A DNA stretch of 64,000 nucleotides from Paracoccus sp. IB05 (GTDB lineage Bacteria; Pseudomonadota; Alphaproteobacteria; Rhodobacterales; Rhodobacteraceae): the NCBI RefSeq assembly GCF_016405985.1, contig NZ_JAEFCF010000031.1:1-64000 (forward strand), written 5' to 3'. This document shows, one piece after another, positions 1-8,915 of the stretch. Every line of letters begins with the position of its first letter. Position 1 is the first letter of the stretch. The notes beneath the pieces were generated by a model. That model made no database searches and had not been told where the DNA came from. It saw nothing but the letters and a program-made list of their open reading frames with translations. A program made the translations under genes and the position numbers.

Positions 1-882
1 GGCACCGGCGCGCTGCGTCAGGCGTTCGAGCTGGTCAAGCTTGCGCGGCCCGGGGCGAAGGTCTGGCTTTCGGCACCGACCTGGCCGAACCATCCGTCTA
101 TGGTGAAATTCCTTGGCCTGCCGATGGCGGAATACCGCTATTTCGACGTGAAGACCTCGGGGCTGGATTTCGCCGGTCTGATCGAGGATCTGGGCCAGGT
201 GGCAGAGGGCGATGTCGTGCTGCTGCATGGCTGCTGCCATAACCCGACCGGGGCGAACCTGTCGCAGGCTGAGTGGGATGAGGTGATAGCGGTTCTGAAG
301 AACCGCAAGGCGCTGCCGCTGGTCGATCTGGCCTATCAGGGCTTTGGCGACGGGCTGGATGCGGATGCCGAGGCCACCCGCAAAGTCGCGGCGGCGTTTG
401 ATGAAGTTCTGATCGCGGCCTCGTGCTCGAAGAATTTCGGCATCTACCGCGAGCGGACCGGCGTGCTGATCGCGCTGACATCAGCGGATCGCAAAGCAGT
501 GGTGCAGGGCAATCTGAACTTCCTCAACCGCCAGAATTTCAGCTTCCCGCCGGATCATGGCGCGCGGATCGTGACCACGATCCTGGAAGACGCGGCCCTG
601 ACTGCCGACTGGAAGGCCGAGCTGGAGGAAGTGCGGCTGAACATGCTGGGCCTGCGCGAGCAGCTGGCATCCGAGCTGCGCAAGGCCACCAATTCCGACC
701 GGTTTGATTTTGTCGCGGATCATCGGGGCATGTTCTCGCGTCTCGGGCTGTCCGAGGCGCAGGTGGTGAAGCTGCGCGAAGAATTCGGCGTCTATATGGT
801 CGGCGATTCGCGGATCAATATCGCCGGGCTGAACAAGGGGACCGTGCCGGTGCTGGCGAAGGCGATTGCCTCGGTTCTCTGA
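1..882 (+). CDS. Aromatic/aspartate aminotransferase, C-terminal part
   Basis: This is the 3' part of a class I PLP aminotransferase of the AspC/TyrB type; about 293 residues remain and roughly the first 100 lie outside the window. The frame is open from base 1 and begins with the family motif GTGALR. Further on are the HGCCHNPTG loop (substrate and cofactor region), VDLAYQGF (the Asp that contacts the pyridine nitrogen) and SKNFG, whose Lys is expected to form the Schiff base with PLP. The family transfers amino groups between aspartate or aromatic amino acids and 2-oxoglutarate in the cytoplasm. An intrinsic terminator follows 20 bases after the stop. Whether it prefers aspartate or aromatic substrates cannot be told from this fragment. 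Confidence 0.93.
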   Translation, partial: GTGALRQAFELVKLARPGAKVWLSAPTWPNHPSMVKFLGLPMAEYRYFDVKTSGLDFAGLIEDLGQVAEGDVVLLHGCCHNPTGANLSQAEWDEVIAVLKNRKALPLVDLAYQGFGDGLDADAEATRKVAAAFDEVLIAASCSKNFGIYRERTGVLIALTSADRKAVVQGNLNFLNRQNFSFPPDHGARIVTTILEDAALTADWKAELEEVRLNMLGLREQLASELRKATNSDRFDFVADHRGMFSRLGLSEAQVVKLREEFGVYMVGDSRINIAGLNKGTVPVLAKAIASVL

Positions 883-903
883 GCGGTCTGACAGATCTGG
901 AAA

Positions 904-928
904 GGGCGGGACATTGTCCCGCCCTTTT
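904..928 (+). terminator. Rho-independent terminator of the aminotransferase gene
   Basis: A perfect 9-bp stem (GGGCGGGAC / GTCCCGCCC) with a 3-base loop is followed by TTTT. It lies 21 bases after the aminotransferase stop codon, on the coding strand. Confidence 0.85.
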
Positions 929-947
929 GCATTTGGCCGGGGCCGCG

Positions 948-1000
948 GTGGGGGTTTCACACCCCCACACCCCCGTGGAGTATTTCCGTCAGGAGGAAGA
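948..1000 (+). repeat. Dispersed intergenic repeat, copy 1 (G/C hairpin plus GGAGTATTT motif)
   Basis: A hairpin with arms GTGGGGG and CCCCCAC is followed by ACCCCCGTGGAGTATTT and then GTCAGGAGGAAGA. The same layout recurs near 13.25, 16.43 and 45.47 kb, with related copies near 5.49, 22.72 and 62.68 kb. This copy lies just downstream of the stop of the minus-strand penicillin-binding protein gene. Confidence 0.7.
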
Positions 1001-1007
1001 CCGGGGC

Positions 1008-3350
1008 TCAGTTCATTCCCATGGCGTCACGAACGGCGCGGTCGATATCGTCCTGGTTTTGCGAGGCGGGGGCGCCTTGCTGGTTCGAGCCGCCCTGGTA
1101 GACGGGCGCGTTGGAGCCGTCGAAATAGGGCACTTCCTCGGGCAGGACCGGGCGGTCGACCCCGCCGATATCGGGGGAGGGGTCGAAGGCGCCGCCCGCC
1201 GCGACGGTGTTTGGCGGGATCTCTTTCGGAAGCGGCATCGGGGGGACGCCTTCATTGATCCGGATCATCACCTCACGCCAGATATCTGCGGGCAGGCCGC
1301 CGCCGGTCACGCCGGTCAGCGGGCGGTTATCGTCATAGCCGAGCCAGACGCCAACCACGTAATCCGAGGTGAAGCCCACGAACCAGGCATCGCGCGCCGA
1401 ATTGGTGGTACCGGTTTTGCCGGCGGCCTCGCGGCCTGGGAGGCGGGCGCGGGCACCGGTGCCGGAATTGATCACCTCGGTCATCATATAGATCAGCGCA
1501 TGGGCGGCCGTTTCCGAGATCACCCTTTCGCCGATGCCACCGCCGCTGCCGAAGAGTTCGTCATTTTCACCCCGGAGCTTCAGCGCGCGCAGACCATAAG
1601 GCGTCACCGAAGAGCCGCCGTTCAGGATCCCGGCATAGGCGCCGGTCATTTCGATCAGCGTCGATTCCGAGGCACCGAGCGCCAGCGCCGGGCCATCGGC
1701 CATTTTGGAGGCGACGCCGAATTCGGTCGCGACATTCTTCACGAGGTCACGCCCGACCATTTCCGAGATTTTGACCGCCGGGATATTGCGGCTTTCCTTC
1801 AGAGCCTGGACCAGTGTGATCATTCCCTTGAATTTATTGTCGTAATTCTTGGGACTATAGGGGCCGGAGCCGGGGACATTGATCGTATAGGGACTGTCAT
1901 CGACGTAATCGAGCGGGCTGTAGCCCAGATCGAGCGCCACCGCATAGACGAAGGGTTTGAACGCCGACCCGGTCTGCCGCAGCGCCTGGGTCGCGCGGTT
2001 GAAATCGCCGGCGCGCGGGATCGAGCGCCCGCCAACCATCGCGCGCACCGCACCGTCCGAGCTCATCACCACAATCGCGGCCTGGGCGGTCGAGCCGTCT
2101 TTCACCTTAGTGTCAAAGACATATTTCAGCGCCTCTTCGGATTTCCGCTGCAGATCCTGATCCAGCGTCGTCTCGATCACCACATCTTCGGTCGTGTCAC
2201 GGGCGAGGTAATCCGGCGTGGTCTCCATCACCCAATCGGCGAAATAGCCGCCCGAGCGCTGCCGCGCGGCCTCGGTCGGGGTGGCGGGATGGGCACGGGC
2301 CTCATCGGCCTCGGCTTTGGTCAGGTAACCCTGTTCCTGCATCAGCCCGATCACCACATTGGCGCGGTTTTGCGAGCGTTCGAGGTTGGAAGTGGGCGCC
2401 AGTGCCGAAGGGGCCTGCAGCAGGCCCGCAAGCATCGCGGCCTCGGCCGGTGTCACGGTCGCTGCGGATTTGCCGAAATAGCGCTGTGCGGCGGCTTCGA
2501 ACCCGCGCGCGCCGGCCCCCAGATAGGCGCGGTTCATATAGATGCCGAGGATGTCCTTCTTGGAGTATTTCAGCTCCATCGCGATGGCATAGGGCACTTC
2601 CTTGACCTTGCGCTTGATGCCGCCACCCCGGCAATCCGCCTCATATTCGGCCTCGGATTTCCATTCCGCCGGGTTGAAGGGCACGCCCAGACACAGGAGT
2701 TTTGCCACCTGTTGCGTGATGGTCGAGCCGCCATTGCCCTGGAACGCACTGCGCCCTTCGGCAAGGTTGATCCGGATCGCACTGGCGATACCGCGGGGCG
2801 AGACGCCAAGGTGCCAGTAGAAGCGCTTGTCCTCGGTTGCGACGATGGCATTGAGGAGATGCGGCGAGACCGTATCAGCGGTGATCTGGCCGCCATAGGT
2901 CTCACCGCGCCAGGCAAATGTCTTGCCGTCACGGTCAAGCATGGTGACCGAGCCGCGTGCCCGCCCGTCCAGCAGCGCCTCAAGCGGCGGCAGCTGGCTG
3001 TAGAAATACGCGACCACCGCGCCGACAACCAATGCGCCGACGGCGGTGACACGCCACAACACGCCCCAGATCATCCGCCAGAAGAACAGGATGGTCCCGA
3101 GGATGAAACCATGTTTGCGCCGGGCGCGGGCCGCTTTGCGGGGCTGTTTTGGCGCCTGTTTGCGCGGTGCCGGTTTTTGTGGCGGTCTGCCTCCGCCGCC
3201 ACCACCCCCGCCGCTGCCGCCACGCCCCGGGCTTCCGCCCTGGCCTCTGCCGGAATTGCCACCGGACCCGCCGGAGCCACCCGCAGAAGAACGGGGAGGA
3301 TATCGTCTGTCTGCCACCAGAGGGCTTTTGCCCCCGCCACTCGTCGCCAT
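1008..3350 (-). CDS. Class A penicillin-binding protein (PBP1A family)
   Basis: Bifunctional peptidoglycan synthase of 780 residues, anchored in the inner membrane and active in the periplasm. Residues 20-80 are a Gly-, Pro- and Arg/Lys-rich cytoplasmic stretch, followed by one membrane helix at about 82-118. The glycosyltransferase domain has the catalytic-Glu motif ATEDKRFYWH (E173) and GGSTITQQ at 207-214. The transpeptidase domain has SAFK (S462 acylated, K465), SRN (520-522) and KTGT (645-648), so both activities should be intact. I chose the ATG at 3350 because the extra in-frame residues upstream look non-coding; no strong ribosome site supports either start. It is transcribed divergently from glnK. 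Confidence 0.93.
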   Translation of the reverse strand: MATSGGGKSPLVADRRYPPRSSAGGSGGSGGNSGRGQGGSPGRGGSGGGGGGGGRPPQKPAPRKQAPKQPRKAARARRKHGFILGTILFFWRMIWGVLWRVTAVGALVVGAVVAYFYSQLPPLEALLDGRARGSVTMLDRDGKTFAWRGETYGGQITADTVSPHLLNAIVATEDKRFYWHLGVSPRGIASAIRINLAEGRSAFQGNGGSTITQQVAKLLCLGVPFNPAEWKSEAEYEADCRGGGIKRKVKEVPYAIAMELKYSKKDILGIYMNRAYLGAGARGFEAAAQRYFGKSAATVTPAEAAMLAGLLQAPSALAPTSNLERSQNRANVVIGLMQEQGYLTKAEADEARAHPATPTEAARQRSGGYFADWVMETTPDYLARDTTEDVVIETTLDQDLQRKSEEALKYVFDTKVKDGSTAQAAIVVMSSDGAVRAMVGGRSIPRAGDFNRATQALRQTGSAFKPFVYAVALDLGYSPLDYVDDSPYTINVPGSGPYSPKNYDNKFKGMITLVQALKESRNIPAVKISEMVGRDLVKNVATEFGVASKMADGPALALGASESTLIEMTGAYAGILNGGSSVTPYGLRALKLRGENDELFGSGGGIGERVISETAAHALIYMMTEVINSGTGARARLPGREAAGKTGTTNSARDAWFVGFTSDYVVGVWLGYDDNRPLTGVTGGGLPADIWREVMIRINEGVPPMPLPKEIPPNTVAAGGAFDPSPDIGGVDRPVLPEEVPYFDGSNAPVYQGGSNQQGAPASQNQDDIDRAVRDAMGMN

Positions 3351-3486
3351 ATGCCTGCTGCCCGCCTCGAAGCGTGTTCTTTCAGAATCCGGCAGAGAAT
3401 AGCGGGTTCGCCCGGCTTTGCGAAGGGCAGGAGGAAACGATTCGAATCTATCCGCTGATGAAAAAATAATCACATGCCCTGATTAG

Positions 3487-3960
<474 letters not shown>

Positions 3961-3995
3961 ACAGCGACCCGAGGGAATAGGGGAAAACAGCCAAA

Positions 3996-5333
3996 ATGAA
4001 CAAACTTGTCAAATATTCCGGTCTCGCGGCGGCGATGTCGCTTCTCGCCGGACTGCCCGCCCTGGCGCAGGACGCCACGGAGGCAGCTGTCGACGTGGTC
4101 GCGGCCGCTCCGGTGCTGGATACCGGCGATACCGCCTGGATGATGATTTCGACCGTCATCGTGCTCTTCATGATCTTCCCGGGCATCGCGCTGTTCTATG
4201 GCGGGCTGGTGCGCAGCAAGAACATGCTTTCCGTGCTGATGCAGACCACCGCTATCGCCGCGCTGATGATGGTCGCTTATGTGGTTTACGGCTATTCCTT
4301 TGCTTTTGGCGGCGCGACCGGCCCGTATTTCGGTGGTTTCGGTAAGCTGTTCCTCTCGGGCGTGACGATCGACAGCCTGTCCGGCACCATTCCGGAATAT
4401 GTCTTCATCGCCTTCCAGATGACCTTCGCCTCGATCACGCCGGTGCTGATCATCGGCGCCTTCGCCGAGCGGATCAAATTCTCGGCGGCGCTTCTCTTCT
4501 CGCTGCTTTGGGTCACCACGGTCTATTACCCGGTCGCACATATGGCATGGGATGCGAATGGCCTCTTCTTCGGCTGGGAAGTGTTTGACTTTGCAGGCGG
4601 CACGGTTGTGCATATCAATGCCGGGATCGCGGCTCTGGTTGGCGCCATCTGCGTCGGCAAGCGCATCGGTTACGGCAAAGAGAACATGGCGCCGCATTCG
4701 CTGACCCTGACCATGGTCGGCGCCTCGATCCTCTTCGTTGGCTGGTTCGGCTTCAATGTCGGCTCGGCTCTGGGCGCAGGTTCGCTGGCGGGCCTCGTGA
4801 TGATCAATACCTTCACCGCAACCGCCGGCGGCATCCTGGGCTGGATCATCGTCGAAGGGCTCTTGCGTGGCAAAGCCTCAATGCTGGGCGGTGTCTCGGG
4901 CATGATCGCAGGTCTTGTCGCCATCACCCCGGCGGCGGGCGTGGTCGGCCCGGTCGGCGCCATCTTCCTTGGCGCAATTGCTTCGGTGGCCTGCTACTAC
5001 TTCGTTGCCGTCGTGAAGGTGAAGCTGGGCTATGATGACAGCCTCGACGTCTTTGGCATCCACGGGATCGGCGGCATCGTCGGCGCGGTTGGCGCGGGCA
5101 TTTTCTGCGCGCCCTCGCTGGGTGGCCAGGGCTTTGCCGGCGAACGCGGTATGGGCGAGCAACTGTTCTACCAGATCTCGGCTGTCGGCATCACCATTGT
5201 CTATTGCGGGGTGATCTCGTTCATCCTCTACAAGGTGGTCGGAGCCCTGACCGGCGGCCTGCGCGTCAGGGAAGAAGCCGAGCGCGAAGGCCTCGACCTC
5301 ACCTCGCATGGCGAGCGCGCCTATCACTCCTGA
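3996..5333 (+). CDS. amtB: Ammonium transporter AmtB
   Basis: Inner-membrane ammonium channel of 445 residues of the Amt/Rh family. The N-terminus is a cleavable signal peptide ending at about residue 25 (PALAQ-DA), and about eleven membrane helices follow. The pore twin histidines are H206 (GGTVVHINAG) and H356 (GIHGIGG). The cytoplasmic tail keeps the EGLDLTSHGERAY motif that docks GlnK. It is the second gene of glnK-amtB and ends in a strong terminator. Together they take up ammonium under nitrogen limitation and shut uptake off when nitrogen rises. Confidence 0.98.
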   Translation: MNKLVKYSGLAAAMSLLAGLPALAQDATEAAVDVVAAAPVLDTGDTAWMMISTVIVLFMIFPGIALFYGGLVRSKNMLSVLMQTTAIAALMMVAYVVYGYSFAFGGATGPYFGGFGKLFLSGVTIDSLSGTIPEYVFIAFQMTFASITPVLIIGAFAERIKFSAALLFSLLWVTTVYYPVAHMAWDANGLFFGWEVFDFAGGTVVHINAGIAALVGAICVGKRIGYGKENMAPHSLTLTMVGASILFVGWFGFNVGSALGAGSLAGLVMINTFTATAGGILGWIIVEGLLRGKASMLGGVSGMIAGLVAITPAAGVVGPVGAIFLGAIASVACYYFVAVVKVKLGYDDSLDVFGIHGIGGIVGAVGAGIFCAPSLGGQGFAGERGMGEQLFYQISAVGITIVYCGVISFILYKVVGALTGGLRVREEAEREGLDLTSHGERAYHS

Positions 5334-5380
5334 TCGGCCAGGGCGCGGGGCCGCGCGGCCCCGCCTCCGACAAAAATCAA

Positions 5381-5408
5381 AGCCCGCCGGTTGTTCCGGC
5401 GGGCTTTT
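5381..5408 (+). terminator. Rho-independent terminator of glnK-amtB
   Basis: A perfect 10-bp stem (AGCCCGCCGG / CCGGCGGGCT) with a 5-base loop is followed by T residues, 48 bases after the amtB stop codon. Confidence 0.88.
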
Positions 5409-5462
5409 CGCATGTTCAGCTCGCAAACGCAGCGTGGTGACCGCCGCAGCCCCTGAACGCTC

Positions 5463-5531
5463 CGCGGGGAGTATTTTGGTCAAGAGGAAGCCGGCATTTC
5501 CTCTTGATCAAAATACTCCCGCCGGAGGCTT
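5463..5531. repeat. Dispersed repeat, copy 2: inverted pair forming a long hairpin
   Basis: Two copies of the motif face each other: GGGAGTATTTTGGTCAAGAG at 5467-5486 and its near-exact reverse complement ending at 5520, with an 8-base gap between. The predicted stem is 23 bp with a single G-T position. The right side adds GCCGGAGGC. It sits exactly between the convergent genes amtB and mlaC, so it may end transcription from both sides. Confidence 0.75.
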
Positions 5532-5555
5532 CCCCGGCGGTCCGGAGGCGCAGGT

Positions 5556-6167
5556 TCAGGCCTTTTGCAGATCCTGGATCAGCGCATCAATATCGCCCCT
5601 GCGCTTGTCGAGCATCGCGCCGATTTCGGTGCGCTCCGAGGCGAGCATGTTCACGCCTTCGATGATAATGTTGAAGAAAAGATCCCGCCCGCTTTTGTTC
5701 GAGACCTGCCAGCGCACCTCGAAGGGGCTCTCGCCTTTCAGATATGCGGTTGAGATCACTTCGTAATAGCTTTTCACCGGACGCGCGCCGGTGACTTCGA
5801 TACGGCCCCCGATGAACTCGCGGAAGCGGCGGCCATATTTGCGGCTGACATAGCCCTGATAGGCTTTGGTGAATGCCTGCAACTGTGCCTTCGAGGCGGA
5901 TTTCGCCGCCGGGCCAAGTGCCGAACGCGCGATCTGCGGCACATCGGCATAGGTTGCGAAGAGCTTCTCGAATTGCGGATACATCTGGGCTTCGGAGCGG
6001 CCCGAGTTGATGATCGCATTGATATCCGCGACCGCCTTGTCGATCAGGGCCTTGGCCTCGGCATCCGAGAAGGCGAGGGCGGGCATGGCCCCAAGCGCGG
6101 CCGCTGCCGCAAGCCCGGTGCCGAGAAAGTGGCGGCGCGAAAGGCCGGAAACCAGATGAACAGACAT
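5556..6167 (-). CDS. mlaC: MlaC/Ttg2D-family periplasmic phospholipid-binding protein
   Basis: Periplasmic lipid-carrier protein of 203 residues. The family shuttles phospholipids between the outer-membrane lipoprotein MlaA and the inner-membrane MlaFEDB importer. The N-terminus carries a twin-arginine-like signal (SRRHFLGTGLAAAAALG) ending near PALAF. The body matches the family, for example AYQGYVSRKYGRRF and the C-terminal GVNMLASERTEIGAMLDKR segment. The start at 6167 is supported by GAGGAC about 5 bases upstream; an upstream in-frame extension overlaps mlaA and was not used. It follows mlaA by 16 bases, so the two are co-transcribed. The MlaFEDB complex genes are not in this window. Confidence 0.88.
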   Translation of the reverse strand: MSVHLVSGLSRRHFLGTGLAAAAALGAMPALAFSDAEAKALIDKAVADINAIINSGRSEAQMYPQFEKLFATYADVPQIARSALGPAAKSASKAQLQAFTKAYQGYVSRKYGRRFREFIGGRIEVTGARPVKSYYEVISTAYLKGESPFEVRWQVSNKSGRDLFFNIIIEGVNMLASERTEIGAMLDKRRGDIDALIQDLQKA

Positions 6168-6183
6168 GTCAGTCCTCGCAACG

Positions 6184-6972
6184 TCAATCCGCATAGGGAT
6201 CAATGAAATCGTCTTCATAGGGGTCGATGAAATCGCCATCATCCCCATCCGCTGCGCCCTTTGCCTTCGCAATCTCATGGCGCCGGTTCTGCAGATACAG
6301 AAGCCGGAGCTGGGCATAGCTGTCAGCGCTGTCATATAGGATCGAATCCACCGTATCGGAATAGCGGTAGCGATCATTTAGGCGTGAAAGCCCTTCAATG
6401 GCGAGCGTCGCATCGGCATCATTGCCGTCAAACACATTGTTCAGCGGGTTCATCGCGAAATCGACCACGATCCCGACCGTATCGCGTGCAGTGGACGGCC
6501 CTTCGATGGGCAATTCGACATAGGGCCCTTCGCCGACACCCCAGACGGCGAGCGTCTGGCCGAAATCGGCTTCGGTTTTCGGCATCCCCAGCACCGAGGC
6601 CACGTCGAACAGCCCGCCGATCCCGGCGGTCGCGTTCACCGCAAAGCGCAGCGCATTTGTCGTCGCCTCGCCGATCCGGGCCTGAAGCACCTGGTTCACC
6701 ACCACGCCCGGCAGATCCAGCGTATCGGCGACATTCGAGACCCCCTGGCGCAGCGGCCCCGGCACCACGGTGCCATAGGCTTTCGACACCGGCCGAACGA
6801 TCGCCGTGTCCAGCCCTTTATTCACTGCATGGACGCCGCGATTCATCGGCTCGATCGGGTCATAGATGCCATCCGCGCGCGGGGTCTGGGCACAGGCCGC
6901 AAGCGCGCTCAGCCCGAGGACCAGCAGGAAAGGGCGGAGAGAGAGGATTTCGGTCTGGCTGGTCACGGTCAT
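6184..6972 (-). CDS. mlaA: MlaA/VacJ-family outer-membrane lipoprotein
   Basis: Lipoprotein of 262 residues. The signal ends in the lipobox LSALAAC, which gives a lipid-modified Cys. The mature part starts with YDPIEPMNRGVHAVNKGLD, the hallmark of VacJ/MlaA, and continues with family motifs such as NALRFAVNATAG and ADFGQTLAVWGVGEGPY. MlaA removes misplaced phospholipids from the outer leaflet of the outer membrane and hands them to MlaC, whose gene follows. The C-terminus ends in a tandem acidic duplication (DFIDPYED then DFIDPYAD) outside the family core. No strong ribosome site is visible at this ATG. It is divergent from the type I exporter genes. Confidence 0.92.
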   Translation of the reverse strand: MTVTSQTEILSLRPFLLVLGLSALAACAQTPRADGIYDPIEPMNRGVHAVNKGLDTAIVRPVSKAYGTVVPGPLRQGVSNVADTLDLPGVVVNQVLQARIGEATTNALRFAVNATAGIGGLFDVASVLGMPKTEADFGQTLAVWGVGEGPYVELPIEGPSTARDTVGIVVDFAMNPLNNVFDGNDADATLAIEGLSRLNDRYRYSDTVDSILYDSADSYAQLRLLYLQNRRHEIAKAKGAADGDDGDFIDPYEDDFIDPYAD

Positions 6973-7157
6973 TAACGGAATCTCAGGGCGTCACGAGACA
7001 CTGAACAAAGAGAAGGATGCAGAGATATTGCGTGAGAGGCTTACGGTGTGGCAATGCTCAAGACAACGGACATTTCTGCAGCGGCCCCCGGGGCGGCAGG
7101 CTTCGGCCAAAATCAGGTCCTTTACTGAGCGATTTATGTGACATCCGGAGAAATGCA

Positions 7158-8915
7158 TTGGTCAAAGACATTTCGCAATCCGGGCTGAGCGAGCTTTCCT
7201 CGGTCCGGTCCCTCTCAAAGGGGGCGTTGCTGGCGGCATTTCTCTTCTCGGTCTTCGCCAATCTCCTGATGCTGACCTCACCGCTTTACATGCTGCAGAT
7301 CTATGACCGCGTGCTGCTGTCGAGATCCGAGCCGACGCTGATCGCGCTCACGGTGCTGATGGTGTTCCTGTTCGCGGTGATGGGGCTTCTGGATCATGCG
7401 CGGTCGCGCATTCTGGCCCGGATCGGGGCGCGGTTCCAGGAGGCGCTGGACAAGAGGGTGCTGGCGGCCTCGTTTCGCAGGCTCTCGGTTGCGCCGATGG
7501 ATACCGAGGCCCGCGCCGCCCAGTCGGATCTGGAGGCGATTGCGCGCTTCTGGGCCTCGCCGCTGCTCCAGGGGCTGCTGGATCTGCCCTGGACCCCGAT
7601 CTTCATCGCGGCCCTGTTCATCTTCCATCCGGTGCTGGGCTGGTTTGCGGTTGGTGCGGCGATCCTGTTGCTTTTGCTGGCCTGGGCCAATCAGCGCGCC
7701 ACCGATACGATCACCCAACAGGCCACGCTGGCCAGTTTCGCCGCCGACCGCCAGGCCGAGAACCTGAAATCCGAATCCGAACTGGTGCGGTCCCTGGGCA
7801 TGAGCGGCAATGCCTTTACCCGCTGGTATCATCTGCGCAGCCGCGCGCTGATCCGGGGGATGGAGCTGGCGGATCGCTCGGGCGGCTATTCGGTCCTGAC
7901 CAAGACGCTGCGGCTGTTCCTGCAATCGGCGATCCTTGGCCTTGGCGCCTGGCTCGTGCTGGAAAACGCGCTGTCGCCGGGGGCGATGATTGCGGGCTCG
8001 ATCCTTTTGGGGCGGGCTTTGCAGCCGATCGAGCAGACCATCGGGCAATGGCCGATGCTGGCCAGAACGCGGGCGGCGCGCGACCGTCTGGGCAAGCTTT
8101 TATCCGAAGTGCCGCGCGAGGGGAACCGCACCGCCTTGCCGCGCCCGACCGGGCGGATCGAGGTTTCGGGTCTTGCGGTTCTGCCCCCTGGTGATCCGCG
8201 TCCGGTTCTGCGGGGCGTGTCTTTCCGGGTCGATCCCGGTCAGGCCATCGGGGTGATCGGCCTATCGGGCTCGGGGAAATCCTCGCTGGCGCGGGCACTT
8301 TGCGGTGTCTGGCCGCCTGCGGCGGGGACGGTCAGGCTCGATGGGGCGACCCTGGATCAGTATGATCCCGATGTGCTGGGAAGCTATATCGGCTATCTGC
8401 CGCAGCGGGTGACGCTGTTTGACGGCACCATTGCCGAGAATATCTCGCGGCTCGATGAGAATGCCGATCCCGCGCAGATCGTGGATGCAGCGAAGAAGGC
8501 GGCGGTGCATGATCTGATCCTGCATCTGCCCAGAGGCTATGACACCCAGGTGACCAGCATGGGCGGCCAGCTCTCCGGCGGCCAGATCCAGCGCATCGGC
8601 CTCGCGCGGGCCTTTTACGGCAATCCGGTGATGCTGGTGCTGGATGAGCCGAATTCCAACCTCGACAATGACGGCTCACTGGCGCTGAATCAGGCGATCC
8701 GGCAGGCGAAATCTGATGGCTGCGCGGTGTTCATCATGGCGCACCGTCCGGCGGCAATCCAGGAATGTGACCTGCTGATGCTGATGAAAGACGGGATGGT
8801 GCAGAATTTCGGTCCGCGCGACCAGGTGCTGCGTGAGGCGGTGAAAAATGCCGGCGATATCGCCCGCCCTGCGCAGGGGGCCCAGACCCCCGCCAGTCAG
8901 GGAGGTGTGCAATGA
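7158..8915 (+). CDS. Type I secretion ABC transporter (permease/ATPase, PrtD family)
   Basis: Inner-membrane exporter half-transporter of 585 residues. Membrane helices occupy about residues 20-290. The nucleotide-binding domain has Walker A GLSGSGKS (368-375), the signature LSGGQ (472-476) and Walker B VMLVLDEP (491-498). The family dimerises and, with an HlyD-type adaptor and a TolC-like channel, secretes unfolded proteins such as RTX proteins or proteases straight out of the cell. The start is TTG at 7158, with GGAGA 8 bases upstream; an earlier ATG would add a Cys- and Arg-rich, non-family segment. The stop overlaps the next gene by 4 bases. The switch His is replaced by the family-typical MAHRPAAI segment. 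Confidence 0.93.
   Translation: MVKDISQSGLSELSSVRSLSKGALLAAFLFSVFANLLMLTSPLYMLQIYDRVLLSRSEPTLIALTVLMVFLFAVMGLLDHARSRILARIGARFQEALDKRVLAASFRRLSVAPMDTEARAAQSDLEAIARFWASPLLQGLLDLPWTPIFIAALFIFHPVLGWFAVGAAILLLLLAWANQRATDTITQQATLASFAADRQAENLKSESELVRSLGMSGNAFTRWYHLRSRALIRGMELADRSGGYSVLTKTLRLFLQSAILGLGAWLVLENALSPGAMIAGSILLGRALQPIEQTIGQWPMLARTRAARDRLGKLLSEVPREGNRTALPRPTGRIEVSGLAVLPPGDPRPVLRGVSFRVDPGQAIGVIGLSGSGKSSLARALCGVWPPAAGTVRLDGATLDQYDPDVLGSYIGYLPQRVTLFDGTIAENISRLDENADPAQIVDAAKKAAVHDLILHLPRGYDTQVTSMGGQLSGGQIQRIGLARAFYGNPVMLVLDEPNSNLDNDGSLALNQAIRQAKSDGCAVFIMAHRPAAIQECDLLMLMKDGMVQNFGPRDQVLREAVKNAGDIARPAQGAQTPASQGGVQ

Noticed and set aside
927-3458. An 843-residue open frame on the plus strand
   Set aside because: It lies antisense to the penicillin-binding protein gene, whose motifs are complete. 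Its His/Arg/Gly-rich product is typical of antisense frames in GC-rich DNA.
5463-5531. CRISPR array from the repeated motifs
   Set aside because: Copies are scattered singly or as inverted pairs, with no regular spacers and no cas genes.
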